Shown here: piece after piece, positions 10,507 through 23,900 of the stretch | How positions within the stretch are numbered: the first letter of the stretch is position 1 | Layout of the letters: every line of letters starts with the position of its first letter | Source of the DNA: Escarpia spicata | Lineage: Eukaryota; Annelida; Polychaeta; Sabellida; Siboglinidae | NCBI GenBank assembly: GCA_963995525.1 | Contig: OZ023206.1 | Location: forward strand, 67,702,308-67,766,307 | Length of the DNA stretch: 64,000 nucleotides | Direction of reading: 5' to 3' | Position numbers and translations under genes: made by a program | The notes under the pieces: model-generated | Database searches by the model: none | The model's input: only the letters and a program-made list of their open reading frames with translations | Told to the model about the DNA's origin: nothing

Positions 10507-12361
10507 GTAGGTTTAGTTGAGCTTGGGCTCATTTTCAGAATAATTACCGTAAATTCTGTATTTGTAGCCACACCCCTAATTAAAGCCGACCCCGACTTTT
10601 GACCTAGACCCTGACTTTCCTCCACCTTATTTAAAGCCGCACCAGGAAAAATTAAGAGGCTCTACAAAGAAAGTCAACTTTGCTATTAATTATCTTAAAT
10701 GAATGAATAAGTTATACATTTATTGGTAAAAGACTTGATTGTAATGCATTGATAATAACTACATCACATTTTATATTATCGTTGGAATATTACTATATAT
10801 GAATATTGTCAAAATGGAGAAAAAAAAATATACAAATTTCATCATGCTAAAAGAAAATAACTGGGTGGCTGAATGTCCATACATCCAGTGAACAAAATGT
10901 AGCCATGCATTTAAGCTATAAAGTAAAGCTAGAATTATTAAAATATTTTGATAATAAATGATTTGGTTTATATTATTTCGTGAAAACAAGCAACAAAAAG
11001 TGTAAAGAAAATCAATGGTTTGGTGTCAGGATTGAATCGGCGTTGCCCGATTGTAAAATGGATGACAAGAAACCAACGCATTTACCAACAGAGCTAGCAG
11101 GGACCAACGGAAACTTACTGACTGATTTAAGTTGTTATGATAAATTGTACACAACTCCTTCATATATCGATATTCTAGTGATATTATGAGATGATACACG
11201 TTACTTTCTGTAGCTGGATACAATATATGTTTGCTATGTATGTGTATTGGTGTAGATTATCTCCTGTTGGTTGCATTAGATATACCGTAAATTCTGTATT
11301 TGTAGCCGCGGCTTTAATTACAGTAGTGTGTAGCCGAAATAATAATGATGACGGCAAAGTTGGGGTGCGGCTTTAAATATAGTAATTTGCCAAAAATATT
11401 GTGAAAATTGGCTCACCGGGGTGTCGGTAATAACGTTTATAATAAGTGAAAAACCTACCGAAAAAAGTAAGTCGGATGTATCAATAAAACATAGTATTAC
11501 AACTGCCACTGGTACAAACAAATAATTACATAACACATAAAAACCTGTGCTCATAAAGTACTCAGAAACAAAGATCAAAACATGTGAAAACATTAAAATC
11601 CATCGTCATCGAAATAACTTTCATCGTCACTGTTGAAGAATGTCATGCCATTCCGGCAGTGTCATTCCATGTATCCGTGCTGCGCGCACTGGACAAACAT
11701 CTTCAAATATGATGGCATCATCCATTTCACAACTGAAATCCTCCAAAGTCACTTTCATTGTCGCTATCAAAGAACGCTGCCTGGAATGGCATGGCGGCGT
11801 CATCCCGTGTATCTGTGTCTGGGCCGTCGGCATCGCGGATTGTTGCTGCGTACAAACATCTTTGAAATTTTAATATGATGGCATCCCCTGTTCTTAGCAA
11901 CTGTCCCACACTAGCAGACATCAACTGTAACAACTGTCTGCTTTGTTCAGATGCTTGCACCTGGATCAGGTGTTGATGTTTTAAGCCAAGTTCCAAGCAC
12001 ACCATTCACACCTTAGCTTTACTGAAGCCAGGCTTCACCTGATTGTCAACACAACACCTTTACAACTGCCCCTTTGCACTGGAGTAAACTGCACTTTCCC
12101 TGGTACAAGATACAGTGTTATAATCCCATGTGCCTGGGTCTACTGTCTGGAACTGGAAGAAATAGGCCAAACCACAATATTACATCCGTTCTCAGGCTGC
12201 TTTCCCATGGCCGTGCGGCGACTCAATCAAACACCTTTGAAGTTAACACAGCTGGTACAACTGCACTAAGCCAGTTTAAATAATTTTTTTGGAATAAACA
12301 TAAATTAAACAATAAACAAACTAGAAATGGCAAACTGAAATATGTACAGTACAAAAATTTA
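10507..12361. other. Intron 3: repeats, no exon
   Basis: The motif CCGTAAATTCTGTATTTGTAGCC occurs at ~10,548 and ~11,285 and looks like a transposon terminus. About 11,195-11,285 matches, inverted, 46,330-46,405. Between 11,600 and 12,005 the minus strand holds an open segment with two related acidic motifs (FFDSDNESDFGGF and a diverged copy). These resemble the acidic tails of DDE transposases but carry no catalytic domain. No mosaic-gene exon is seen. Confidence 0.4.
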
Positions 12362-14767
12362 TTAAGGCTAAGGGCTGGTCGAAAAGAGACATATACGATA
12401 TCTCCCTTAATATTCAACAAATCTTGACTAAATTTGCTACACTTGTTTATTATATGAAATCAAGCCAAAATATGAAATGACAGCTCATTTGCATAATGGT
12501 TGCCATGGTAACCGAAAATCCTGTAATGACTGGCATGCGTTTCCAATAATCACTATTCTGAGAAATATATTAATCCCACATTGATTATTTTGCATTCTAT
12601 GACAACTAGGATGGTTATTGTATACAATAAGGGTGTTTTAGATGATTGATTATGTATTTTCAACATGTTATGACCAAACGTAACATGATTTTATATTTTA
12701 GCAAGACACACTTTTTTCATTGTCACTGGATACCAGCACCCCATATAACCTGACACTATTCCCAACCACCTTATTGTATGTCTTAAAACACAGGGAATAA
12801 TTATTGAAAATTTCATGACTGTATCTTGTATAGTTTTCCTGTTCAGGTTTTTTCCGTACAGAACATATGCCGAAAATACAATGTTGAGAAAAAGGCAAAA
12901 AACTAAAACATGTTTTGTAAAATTGATGTGTCATCATGGCGTATATCATTAACTACCCATCAAACATCTTATTGTGAGCACTGCAATACTGGGAATAACT
13001 GCTGAAAATGTCATTCATGTATATCTAATAGTTTTATTGTAATAATGTTTATACATTTGACATGTGTTAAAAATTATTGTTGATAAATATTTGAAAAACA
13101 ATGACTGGTATCATTGAGGTGTGAAAATTTGTTATTCACTACCACAGAAACACTGTATTGTATTTATTTCAATGCATGCTTTTCATTTACTCAGTTGACA
13201 GATTTACCAGATGGCTAGATATCACATATTTTGTTCGCAACAATATTCACAAGATTGGATGGAAATCCTGAAATTATTATATAAAACCTGCGACACTCAC
13301 TGGAAGTTAATATTATCAGTATTCCAAGAAACATATTTAAACATGCAGTAATGTACTTCAATGTAACTAACTAACATTGCAATGTAATTGGCATTGTAAT
13401 GTAGAATACAACAGATTATACAATGTTCACTATCCACTCTTGTGGCTCGTCCTCAATTCCTCCTTTAGTCGACAACGTGCCCGAATCTCTTCTCATCCAT
13501 GTGCAGTCCAATAACAAGTGGTTGCTTGCAAACTCAGGCTTCACAACTGAAAGAAGAATTAAATGATGTAGCAAGTGTAAATAAATGTTCCTGTGGCAAG
13601 CTGTGGTGCAAAAACAGGTATTATTAGTTGTTTACTTGTAAAAAATAAACAACTTACACAACTCATTTACGAATGACACGATAGTAACAAAAATATACTG
13701 AATGAAGAAATATATTTAAATTAAATAATTAATCAATAAAACTGATGTTTTTCAATTTGGAAAATAACTGTTGCAACAATGTTAACATGACTTGTCTTGA
13801 TAAAAAAATATTATTGATAACAACTTGCATGTGACTGCATGCCCGGCCCATGGCCATAGGCATAGCCCATGCCATGCCCATGACAGCACTGCAGAGCCAG
13901 TGGGCGTAGCTATTGGTAAAATATTACGTTATCATTTTCATTCTACTCACGTACCCAATTCAATCCTGCTTTTAAACTGACACAAGGTAGTATCTTTTTA
14001 TAGCAATATCTGCAATATGGTCCAGCATAATAATCTGATTACCAACAACATCAACATTGTCAACAAAAACAACGTGTCAACGGAATGAACATGAAAGGAA
14101 CGAGACCGTAACTGTCGCGATTGTAAATAATTTCCGCATTGACGCGAATTTATATTAATCTTATCTTAACTAATACATACTTACACACCTGTCTTCACTG
14201 GCTTACTGCCTCCTGCCATGTTCCATATGCGCTTTTGAATATCAAATCCACTTCAGTCGGCTTTAACAAACGTAGTGCAGGACGACGCCATTGTTCTGCC
14301 TGACCAGTTTGGGGGCGCGGCCCGCGGGAACGCCTCCGATTGGTTGCCGCGAGTATACACAGCAGCTCATTGGCTAGCTAGTGCATACATTATGATAATG
14401 ACTATTTGAGTGCGTTTCTACTTTGTTTTGACGTGGGAATGGGGTCAGGCATTACATTATACACATTCAGGGACTGTCCAGATGCAGAATTGAGACTTTT
14501 AGCTGTCTGTTGATACCCGACATCGTGGCATTGCGTCGTTGCTTCGCGTTACAATCGAAACAAATAAATGGCGTGTTTGTGCATATCAGTCGGATAACGT
14601 GATAATTTTTAAAGTTCTGGACCAAGGGGCATGCAACAAAGTACTCGTTTTCGCGTATTTCTAATCGGTAATTTATAGTGAAATTTTCAGTCAGGCCACG
14701 CAAGATATCAAAATTTACGAAAATGACGACATCCAAAAAGTATCCCCAAAAAATTTCCTAGCCTTAA
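12362..14767 (-). mobile_element. TTAA-flanked element E (~2.4 kb)
   Basis: It is bounded by TTAA at 12,362 and 14,764, with short terminal inverted repeats starting GGCTA. The interior is AT-rich except for a GC/CpG-rich block at 14,270-14,360 containing CCGATTGG. On the minus strand that block would be an upstream promoter for a small two-exon open frame (13,416-14,219). No transposase is recognised. Confidence 0.55.
13416..14219 (-). CDS. Possible two-exon small gene inside element E (53 aa), host-gene capture or transposon 5' end
   Basis: Minus strand. Exon a runs 14,219-14,189, from ATG (MAGGSKPVKT), with donor ACAG|GTGTGTAA. Exon b starts at 13,546 after a good pyrimidine tract, TTCTTCTTTCAG. 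The junction is phase 1, giving valine, and the frame continues for 42 more codons (…KPEFASNHLLL… to …EDEPQEWIVNIV) to TAA at 13,418-13,416. A CpG-rich block with CCAAT-type sequence lies directly upstream. The family is not recognised. The clean splice signals and frame are what I see; that it is expressed, or captured from the host, is inference. Confidence 0.35.
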
Positions 14768-17700
14768 AACATTTTTTATTAGTATTTGATGATTACTGGT
14801 ATTTGTTGACAAAGCCACTTTTCTTTTTTGGTGGCATCGTCTTTTACCTGAATTAAATTAAATGTAATAATTTCACCTGACCTGTACAAAAGCTACAAAA
14901 AGTAAAACAAGTAAATAAAGATTATTATTAATTTATGTGGATATACTGTTTTTATACATGTATTTTTATATGGACGTACCAATTGTTTGTCTGAAATAAA
15001 ACATTATTATTAAAGAATGAGATCAATAAAAATATTGCCTACATCATTTACCAACAAAACCCACATGTTTTGACACCAAAACACATGGTGGATTGTGTTT
15101 GTAAACCAGGCCCGCCAATCACATGGCAGGAAATGGGTCATATGACCTGATCTGTTCGATGTAGCCACGACAGAGTGGATAAACTGAGCCATCAAAATCG
15201 TCAATCATCCACGCTATAAAGGCATCATTTAAATGAAACACGAAAGCATAACAATTTAAAATATCTAAACATGCCGTATTTGCCAAAAAAAGTTGCCTGG
15301 TACAATGTTTTTGAAGGCAGTTTTTTTTTTGCCCGATGTTCCATTGCCGGCTGCGTGTTCGTGTTTTGAGGGTCAAACTAAACTATGTTAGGATCGTTTT
15401 TTATCACCAGATTTGGCACACGTCTAGAACAATATAGAATGTAGCACTTTTATTAGTTTGAAGCCAAAAGATAACCACTTTCAGTAGAAATGTTGCGACT
15501 TTAGATGGGCATAAATTTCGGAAGAATAATATTTCAACTTGTAGAAATTGCACAAAACATATTCGAAGTTTAGGCTCCAAGGGAGAATATCATCTATGTC
15601 ATTTAACAAGGGGTTTTCCGGGAACTCCAAAAATAAACGCGACAAAGGCATTGCCGCTGAACAACGCTGGCGCAATGGCCTCCAGCGCTAGTACTGCTGA
15701 TAATGCCATAGCGGCTGGGCTATATTTAGGTCGGCTGTCGCGTCCCTAGTTAAGCTATCAGAAAATACTGAAATCGTAAAATGTCAAAAAAATTATTTTA
15801 GGACCCGCGGCTACCCTTAAGTTGAATTTAATTAGTTAATTGTATTAAACATGCTAATTTATTTAATTGACAATTAACTCATAATTATTATTGTTAACTC
15901 AAATACAGTTAATGTAACTGTGCATAATTTAATTAACTAATACATGTGTGATTTTAATTGGTAAAGATATGAGTTAATTGTAATTTAATTAATTAACTTC
16001 CCAAGTTAATTGCCCCTTGGCAGCATTGCATATTGTAATTAACGGATTTAGAATAATTCACTAAGATTTCCACAAAGTCTGGTTTAGTTCAGTTTAATGA
16101 AATACCAGTAACTGTATCTGTCTGAACATGTTAATTTTATTTAATTGATAAATTCCCAATTAACTCTCGGTTAATAGACACAAATAGACAAGCAGCCAGC
16201 CAGCTGGTCGGACAGGCAGACAAATGTGCATATGGCAACATAATTTTATTGTTTTGTAGATTTTTCAATTCTCTTATCTTCAAAAATTATGTTGATTTGT
16301 TTATGCACATGTAACCACTAGTTGTTGCTCATGATCACCATGCTCAGCTCTATGTACACCCATGCTGAAGTACATCCAGCCGTTATAACTTATATGCCAG
16401 TTCTCCTCGAGGTCCAAGGTTTTTACATCTTTCATTGAGATGCGGCCTAAATTATTCAGAAGAAAAACAAGAAATGTTTCTTGAGAGGTAAATATAATAA
16501 ACATGAATAACCAAGAAACCGGATCAGCACTACATTCAAGGAACAATAACGGGTTTAATCCCACAACTAAAAATGTTCTGGCATACGGACTAACTTAGTC
16601 CCTGGATTAGCTTAATCCCAGGTTTAACAAATCCTAGGATTAACTGAACTTAGGACTAAGTTAGTCCACTTTCTGGCATACAGCCCTTAGCCTTCAAACC
16701 ATGGAATTTTTCAGTCATACGGTTTTGTAAGTAAAGTTGGCAATATCAACACAGAATGTGAATAATCACCTAGCATATTGATATGTAGACTCAAATTTAG
16801 AGAGTCACATCAGTTAATGTTGGCTTCAACATTAAAGACTAAGCGAAATTGAACCTTTTTTATTCCTAATCTGAATGAAATGTACACTAAAAATAATGTC
16901 CTGATATTCAACTATTTTTTACCCCCCTCCACCGCCCTGTTCAAGGCCTCTCTTCTGCACATTTTCTGTACAGCTTGTTACGACACCTATAGCTGTCGAG
17001 GTGACTGCAGGTAGCCCCGCTAGGATTTAGCATGGCATTAGCATGCGGGTTGGTGTTTAAAGTACCTAAAATGGCAATCACGGAAATTAATATTATTTTA
17101 TATCACCATAAAGATAATAATCTTACCTATAAACGTGTCGCTGGATGCATACAGGAATTGTGTTTACTTTTTTAGTTATTGCCATTTGCACATTGCAAAT
17201 ACTCAAACTTGCAATGGAATTTAATATTTGTTGATATCACAGTAAAGACAATAATCGTATCTACAAATATGCCACTGGATGTACCCATGATTTATTTCTA
17301 GTTTTTGAATTATTGCTGTTTGAACATTGAAAAAGCTTAGCGGATATAATGCAATGTTAAGCATTCGCAATGTTCAAAGGGCAATAACTCAAAAAGTTAA
17401 TATAATTCCTGTGTACATCCGGCCACAAACTTGTAGATAAGATTATTATCTTTACAGCGATATTAACAAATATTAAATTCCACGATTGCAATTTCATGTA
17501 CAGTCTGAAACAACAAGCCGCACTGCTGCTCGCCGTGCTAAAGGATAGGGCATGCTCAGTGGCATTGCCAGTGGTGACATCAGCAACATCTGATGGGCTG
17601 GTTGCTTTGTGACACACAAATGACAACGTTTGAGCGGGCTTAGTGACATGCGTTTGTAATGAACAGGCTTCATATTTGGCACTTGACAAGAGTATTAAGT

Positions 17701-17904
17701 TTATGTATACAAAGTTTCAAAGATATAAAAAAAATTGTTTCACTTAGTCTTTAAATAACTTAACAGCTTGTCTGAATATTTCTTCAAAGCTATATATCAT
17801 ATTAACGTTGTACAAATGAGCGAATGAATACTAGATCAGGTTTGATTTTGTGTGAAATGAATTAGAAATAAGACTTACAAAAACATTGTATTAAGGAGGC
17901 ACCT
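14768..17904. other. Large intron interior: repeats and unexplained sequence
   Basis: A GC-richer patch at 15,100-15,730 has open minus-strand stretches of 85 and 64 codons and a GGCTATATTTAGG TATA-like site, but no recognised domain. AT-rich sequence with repeated TTAATTAA lies at 15,820-16,180. A hairpin-forming segment (GGACTAACTTAGTCC and its mirror) is at 16,590-16,668. About 17,490-17,700 is repeated, inverted, at 45,545-45,760. No mosaic-gene exon is seen. Confidence 0.4.
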
Positions 17905-19018
17905 TTATTCCTCTCATGGCCAGATTATTACAGATATGTGCCTGTTATTGAATCTTTTTAAATCAAGAAATATTGCTTTGAACAAATCGTGATTTACTCA
18001 GGTTGCATGAATGCAAATAAATAAATAATTTTTGATCCGATTCAAATTAAATTGTCACTGTGTTTGAAGAACTAATTCCTATCTAATAAATAAATAAATC
18101 TATTCCTATTTAGTGTCTAGCCAAGTACATGACAGATATGTCAGTGTATTACCAAAATATGAATTGCTAAATTTGACAAAAATAAAATATTGAAATTATC
18201 AATAATTCATTTTCCAAGATATTTTTCATTAATAATTAGCGGATGCATGCTGTGTATGAACTGTTCATAATTTAAGGTTAGAATCCTGGTTGATGATAAC
18301 ATTTTTGCTCACTTTTGTATTTATAATATACTATTGTGTATACTAGAGTCTGACTTGTGCTGTTTTGCTGTTTATATGCATTAGTTTGTTTTTAAAATAA
18401 TAATTGAAAAATTCATTTTAATGCAATTTGATCTTGTGGGCCATCTTTGTCAATAATTTTCTCAGTTTCATGCATTTTTACCAAAACGCTAAAATTTGAT
18501 TATCGTAAAAGGTTTTGCAATGAAGTTTGGTACATGTCTTGCCCTCAACAGTGACAACGTCGAGGATTACACAAAGCTAAAAAAACAAGATCCGCTTTAT
18601 CGTGCAGTGCTTAATTACCTGTTTACAAGAAAATAGAACCCTCTGTTATGTAAATGTGTAAATGTTAGCATTTAATGTTAGAAATCGCCAGCGGATGTGT
18701 GGTTTGGGAATATTTTCCAGGTGCTTCCATGTTTCTGTCCATGGCAAATATTAAACTTTAATCTCTGGCTGAAAATCCCATTAAAATATTCACTGCATGG
18801 TACAAAAGAGGGACCGGAAATTGTGTGAAGCTGAGTTCAATGACAAAACCACATGGATGTTAGGCACTAGAGAGCCACCGAAATCGCCAACATTTCTAAC
18901 TTTTGGAATTAGCCAGTGAAACTTCAATATTATTGTCTGCTAACTGCCAAAATAAATTCCTATTAAATATGCCCCTATGTCTGGACGTATTCGGGCGTTC
19001 TGACCATGAGAGGGTTAA
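17905..19018 (+). mobile_element. TTAA element family B, copy ii (~1.1 kb)
   Basis: The left end reads CCTCTCATGGCCAG (its TTAA decayed) and the right end TGAGAGGGTTAA. It is homologous to 50,399-51,518 in the same orientation and to 21,632-22,754 inverted. It is more diverged than copies iii and iv. Confidence 0.65.
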
Positions 19019-19129
19019 TTATATTGGCTGCCAAGTGCATATCGTCTAGTTTGTTTGTGACTTCGTTCACCTGAAAGATGTTGTACAGCTTACTGTAAGA
19101 TCAACCTTTAAAACTATTTCCTGATGCAG

Positions 19130-19317
19130 GGACAGTAATGGAAATGACAGAAACTGCAGATACAAGTGCTGTGGGAACACCAGATGACACCAAAGCTGGT
19201 CTATCCCTGGTAGAATGCAAGGACTGGTGTAGTAGTGACGTCAAGTGTGTGGCTGCCTTGTATCACTCCAGTAGTGGATGTTTCATCTATTACAGTAAAC
19301 CAACACTGACAACACAT
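19130..19317 (+). pseudogene. Truncated duplicate of the PAN/apple exon
   Basis: Homologous to 1,020-1,207, including the acceptor (CTGATGCAG at 19,129) and the intron sequence upstream. The cysteine pattern is kept (ECKDWC, VKCVAALY, SSGCFIY). Homology stops at AACACAT and TAA follows immediately, so the final ~43 nt and the 5' splice site are gone. Without a donor it cannot join the chain and is best read as a dead exon, although the open part has few damaging changes. Confidence 0.7.
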
Positions 19318-19639
19318 TAAAAAAAATGGCCACCAAAATAAATTTTCCATATATCTTAATAACTGCGTCACCTAAAGCTATAATTTATGTGCCTATATAT
19401 AGGTTATAGGGATCAAAGATTTGAAATTTGTTACATTTGGATTTCTCAGATATTCACATTAGCCATTTTTAAAGATGGTGGTCGTTCAGTTTATGGAAAC
19501 TGTTGACGTATTACGGAAATAAAAATAAATTTTTTAACAGATTACTTAAATCTATTAAAAAAAACTAATCCAGACACTTACAAATTTCATAACCCGTGCA
19601 AAACTCGCTATTCAGTTGAAGCAATTTATCATTGTCTTG

Positions 19640-21631
19640 TTCTGAAAAAATCCTGGGATGATGTTACCACATGCTTCTATTGCAGCAAAACATGTGACCA
19701 AGCAGGAAATGTATAATTGTTCACGTGATACAACTTATAAATTTTTGATGTCTGGAGTAAGTTGCCGGACGCAAGCGATTGGGGATTTAGGCATGTCATT
19801 GGCATACCAGTCAGCTATGGCAGAGAAAAGACCTACTGGTACTTCCGATAATGCGACTGTTCAAAAAAAGAAAGCTAAAATACAGCAGACATAAAACCGA
19901 CTTCATGGGGACGAAGCCCGTGTTGACAGCTTTCAAGAAGCAGGGCGTGCGTACATTTTGTTTATTGCTGTGTGTGTGATGTCGACGTTTCGATCGCATA
20001 CGGCAGGCATGAAGACTGTTGTCACAACGTTTACTCCAAGAAACATCAAGACTATGTTGTGTCGACGAGATCATTCTAGCCGATATGTGGGTCTTCTCAC
20101 TAAAGAAGATGAGATCGTCAGTAAACTGATGAAGGCGGAAGCAGTAATGTCTGGCCTGTTAGCAGAGCTCAACCTGCCGATTGCTGCAGCAGACACACTC
20201 ACATGAGCCATGAAAGCTATGTTTCTCGACTCCGCTATGGCGTGGAAAATCCACTGTGGTTGCAGCAAGGCGACAGCACTGATCAAAGAGATGGCTAGAG
20301 ACACACGAAACATTCTAGTAGAAGACATGCGGGCAAGACTGTTCATGCTATCGACGGACAGAAGTGACGATGGCGGAACCAAGCAATTCCCACTGGTTGT
20401 CAGGATGGTGATGTCGATGACACTGGAAGTGCATTCAGGCGTGTTTACAATACCTGTCTGCAGAGGATCAGCAACCGGCGAGGCCATCTTCAAGTTGATT
20501 GACAAAGAGTTCGAGAAGTATCAAGTCCCATGGAAGAACTGCCTCGCTCTTGGGTCGCCAACATCATGACTAGGAAAGAGAAGGGAGTGTTTGCCTTTTG
20601 CAGGAATAAACATGGGAACATTGCTATATCGCCGGCTGCCCAGTGCACCTTGTGCATATATCTGCCGAGAAGGAGGCTGACGGTCTGCCAATGTCCGCGT
20701 TGGCCATCTTGGCCGACATGTTCTATTTCCAGAAGAGTTCCCTGAGGCAGCACCTTTTCAGTGAGTTCCAGGTGGAACTTGAAGTTGACCAGCAGAAGAT
20801 GTTGAAACATATGTCGGCTCGTTGGCTCAGCATCGGTCGCTGTCTGGAGAGCCTCCTCAAGAACTGGGATGCGCTGAATAACTTTTTCAAGGCTGAAGAA
20901 TCGGCACCCGGGAAAATGGCTGTGGAGCAGTAGAGATGCATCGAGAGAGTTGTCACGTTCCTGAAGTCACAGACGAACTGCCTCTACTGTCTGTTCTTCC
21001 TGTAGAGCAACAGCGTCCAGTACAAACTGGCATATATCACCAGAACAGTGATGCAGACCTGATGACTGGAACCGAGGCGAGAGAGATCATCTCTGAAAGA
21101 GAAACCAAATGTCTGCGTCAGGTTCGAATTTATGAATTCTTCTGCAGCGCCCGCACCTATTTCGTGACTGTATGAGATTACCTCATCGTTAAGCTGCTGT
21201 TGCAAGATGTGGTACTGAAGCGAGCTGAGGTCACAGATGTCTCCCGGCAGACCAGTGCTAGATCAGCTGATCTGATGTTCTTCATGAACACTTTCCTGGC
21301 ACTGATGCTGATTGGTACTACGTACGACTCGTTGAAGGAGGCATTCGCTGAATACCAGTGCGCGTCAATCAATGACTGCGTCCGCGCAGGATGGATCAGT
21401 CCTGGAGAGCACTAAGTGACAAGAACAACGGCGATGGTGTGAAGCCATTCCAAGCTCTGTCTAGTGTGATGCTAGGCATTCTCGCCATCCCTCACAGCAG
21501 TGCGCACTGCGAGCGTGTCTTCTCCTGCGTCAGACGGAACAAACACGTGCTCAAGTCGAAACAAGTGAGTTGCGTTGACCGCGAGTACAGTGCCGCCACA
21601 CTGAAGGGTCTGAAGAGTGTACCACTGGTCA
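19640..21631 (+). pseudogene. Decayed hAT-type transposase (ZMYM6/C17orf113-like group)
   Basis: A GC-richer, frame-broken coding relic. The N-terminal stretch has a C-x2-C-x3-C-like TTCFYCSKTC segment. The core has AMKAMFLDSAMAWK and LVVRMVMSMTLEVHSG around the position where these transposases carry STDGS; here it reads STDRSDDGGTKQFPL. Next come LEVDQQKMLKHMSARWLS and finally the hATC dimerisation signature SSAHCERVFSCVRRNKH at ~21,495-21,545. At least three frame changes or stops (for example TGA at 20,204, TAG at 20,932) make it inactive. Its 3' end is cut by a TTAA element at 21,632. Confidence 0.75.
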
Positions 21632-22754
21632 TTAACCCTCTCGTGGTTAGAACGCCCGAATCAACCCGAGTATGCCTCACGGCCAGAACGCCCGAATCAA
21701 CCCGAATACAGGGGCACATTTAAACTGGTACCGCGAAACAGTGTCATCCAATAACGGCAATTTATTTCGGCAGTTAGCATATAATAATATTGAAGTTTCA
21801 CTGGGAAGCATCAAAAGTGAGATATGATGGCGATTTCAGTGTCTAAATAGCGCCAACCACCAAGCGGTTTTGTAGTCGAACGCAGCGACACACAATTTCC
21901 GGTCCCTCTTTTACGCCACGCAGTGAATATTTTAATGGTGATTTTCAGCCAATGAGATTAAAGTTTAACATTTGCTGCGGGCATAAACATGGAAGCACCC
22001 AGGAGTTATTCCAAAACACGCGTCCGCAGGCGATTTGTACGATTAAATGCAAACTTTTGAGCGGTCTATTTTGTTGTAAAAAAAAATATTAATGCGCCGC
22101 GCAACGAAGCGGGTGGTGTTTTTTAGCTTTGTTGTAATTCTCGACATTGTCATTATGTCCAACTCCAGTAATTCGGACTTTGATGGGATTTTCCAATCGA
22201 GTTTATAACGAACGCTGCCATCGAAGGGGAATGTTTTGTATTATGATTACGCATTTTAAATATAACACAAACTTAATAGTTCAGACGGGATGACGGCTAT
22301 GATCACAAAGAACGCCATTTTGTATAAAATCTTGAAAATACATGCACTCTGAAAAACTTAAATTATTTATGTTTTATTTACCATAGACATTTAATTAGTT
22401 TTCCATTCTGTAGCATAGTAATTTGTGAACATTTCATACGCAGCATGTAACTGCTAATTATTAACGAAAAATATTTAAAAAAATGAATTGTTGAAAATTA
22501 TTTAAGTATTTTATTTTTGTCAAAATTTAGCAATTCATATTTGGGTAATAAATTGACATATATGTCACATAGTTACACCAGGAATTAGTTCTTCAAATGT
22601 AGTGAAAATTTTACTTGAGTCGGATCAAAAATTATTTATTTATTTGCATTCATGCAACCCGAGTATATCACATGATTCACTCACAGCACATTCTCTCGAT
22701 TTAATAATATTTAACAGGCACATATTTGCATTAATCTGGCCTTGAGAGGGTTAA
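21632..22754 (-). mobile_element. TTAA element family B, copy iii (inverted), nested in the hAT relic
   Basis: Exact TTAA at 21,632 and 22,751, with termini CCCTCTCGTGG and CCTTGAGAGGG. It is the inverse orientation of 50,399-51,518. The interior carries a short frame starting MSNSSNSDFDG (from ~22,156), like the acidic N-termini of piggyBac transposases, supporting derivation from a piggyBac-like parent. The left end has two copies of AGAACGCCCGAATCAACCCG. Confidence 0.75.
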
Positions 22755-23758
22755 ACACTAACAAGGCGTAGTAAAGCATGCCTAGCGTGTGTCCACTAGG
22801 ATATAAGAACCCGGGACTAAATTTTCACAGGGACAATTATACAATGCATCTAGTCTACTGACCATTGCAGCGATGCTTATCAATCTTGGTGTTGTCGATA
22901 TAGATAGTGTCATGTATAAGTTGTTGTCATGTCGTCAGTTGATACACATTCGCTATCACGTGTGACTTCTTATGTGTATTTAACAAATTAATGAATTAAG
23001 ATGATGCCATGTAGAAATTAAAATATGTAAGATGAATATGTATCCTATTGAAAATTATGAATATAATATAGGCATTAGAAGAACATAAACTAAAAACTAG
23101 TATTTATATTGTCATTAAAATACAGAACTACAGTCTCTACTCAAAGTTTTGTAGTTGAATACAATAACTTAATATCGATTGCATTAGTTAATTGATTAGG
23201 GAAATGGTTGTAAAATCCTGACTAGACATGAATATATGTTTCCTGCTCTAACTGAATTGCCAATTTAAACACTGTGAATGAATATTGACAATTGGCTACA
23301 GGACTCTTTCCCACTGTAACTGCAGAAGCAAACCCTTTGAAGTGGACTCTGCTGGTAGCAGTTGACACATTGTAACTTAGTGCTTTTTGCAACAAGGTAT
23401 CTCCCTTCAAACGTTCAATGATACTGCGATTGCCTACAGTATTTAACATTGCATCAACATTATATTGACAACAAAGTATATTTTGCAGACTGATTCAATG
23501 ACTCAGTTCCTAGATACTACAAGGCACTGTCACATGGCCCTGTGCTACTGCCTGTAGTATCTACTCCATGGAAAGGCTTAATTGGCTACCAGTCATTAGT
23601 GTGGGCAGACGGCCAGGGGGTGGACCATTACGGAAAATGTTTTGGTGAAGTAGACAGCCCTGACGCATGCACACACATATGTATATATATATGTACGGGT
23701 GTGTGCATGCGCACCGCAAACATATATGCTACCTCAATTTGATTAAATGTTGCTACAG
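22755..23758. other. Intron 3 end, no confirmed exon
   Basis: AT-rich. An open segment at 23,494-23,690 follows a TTTTGCAG but has an in-frame TGA three codons after it and no EGF-like cysteines, so I do not include it. A (CA/TA)n-type stretch lies at 23,669-23,710. Exon 4 follows the acceptor TGCTACAG. Confidence 0.4.
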
Positions 23759-23900
23759 CCTATTCTGGCAGCCGATGTGAAATGGAAGAAGACAATTGCG
23801 CCGGAGAAGGTACAAAATGTTACCATGGAGGAATGTGTAAAGATGAAAATCTCGACTTCACGTGTCTTTGTCCAACTACAGATGTCTTCACTGGCAAAAG
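23759..23900 (+). CDS. Exon 4: end of EGF 2 and most of EGF 3
   Basis: Acceptor TGTTGCTACAG (phase 1), donor AAAAG|GTTTGT (phase 2). It encodes TYSGSRC (C6 of EGF 2), then EEDNCAGEGTKCYHGGMC to FTCLCPTTDVFTGKR. C6 of EGF 3 is the first codon of exon 5. EGF 3 has a longer C1-C2 loop and a longer C5-C6 loop than its neighbours. The phase switch 1 to 2 is matched by exon 5. Confidence 0.85.

Noticed and set aside
23494..23690. Possible exon before exon 4
   Set aside because: In-frame TGA just after the nearby TTTTGCAG, no cysteine pattern, no phase-compatible donor, and exons 3 and 4 already join perfectly.
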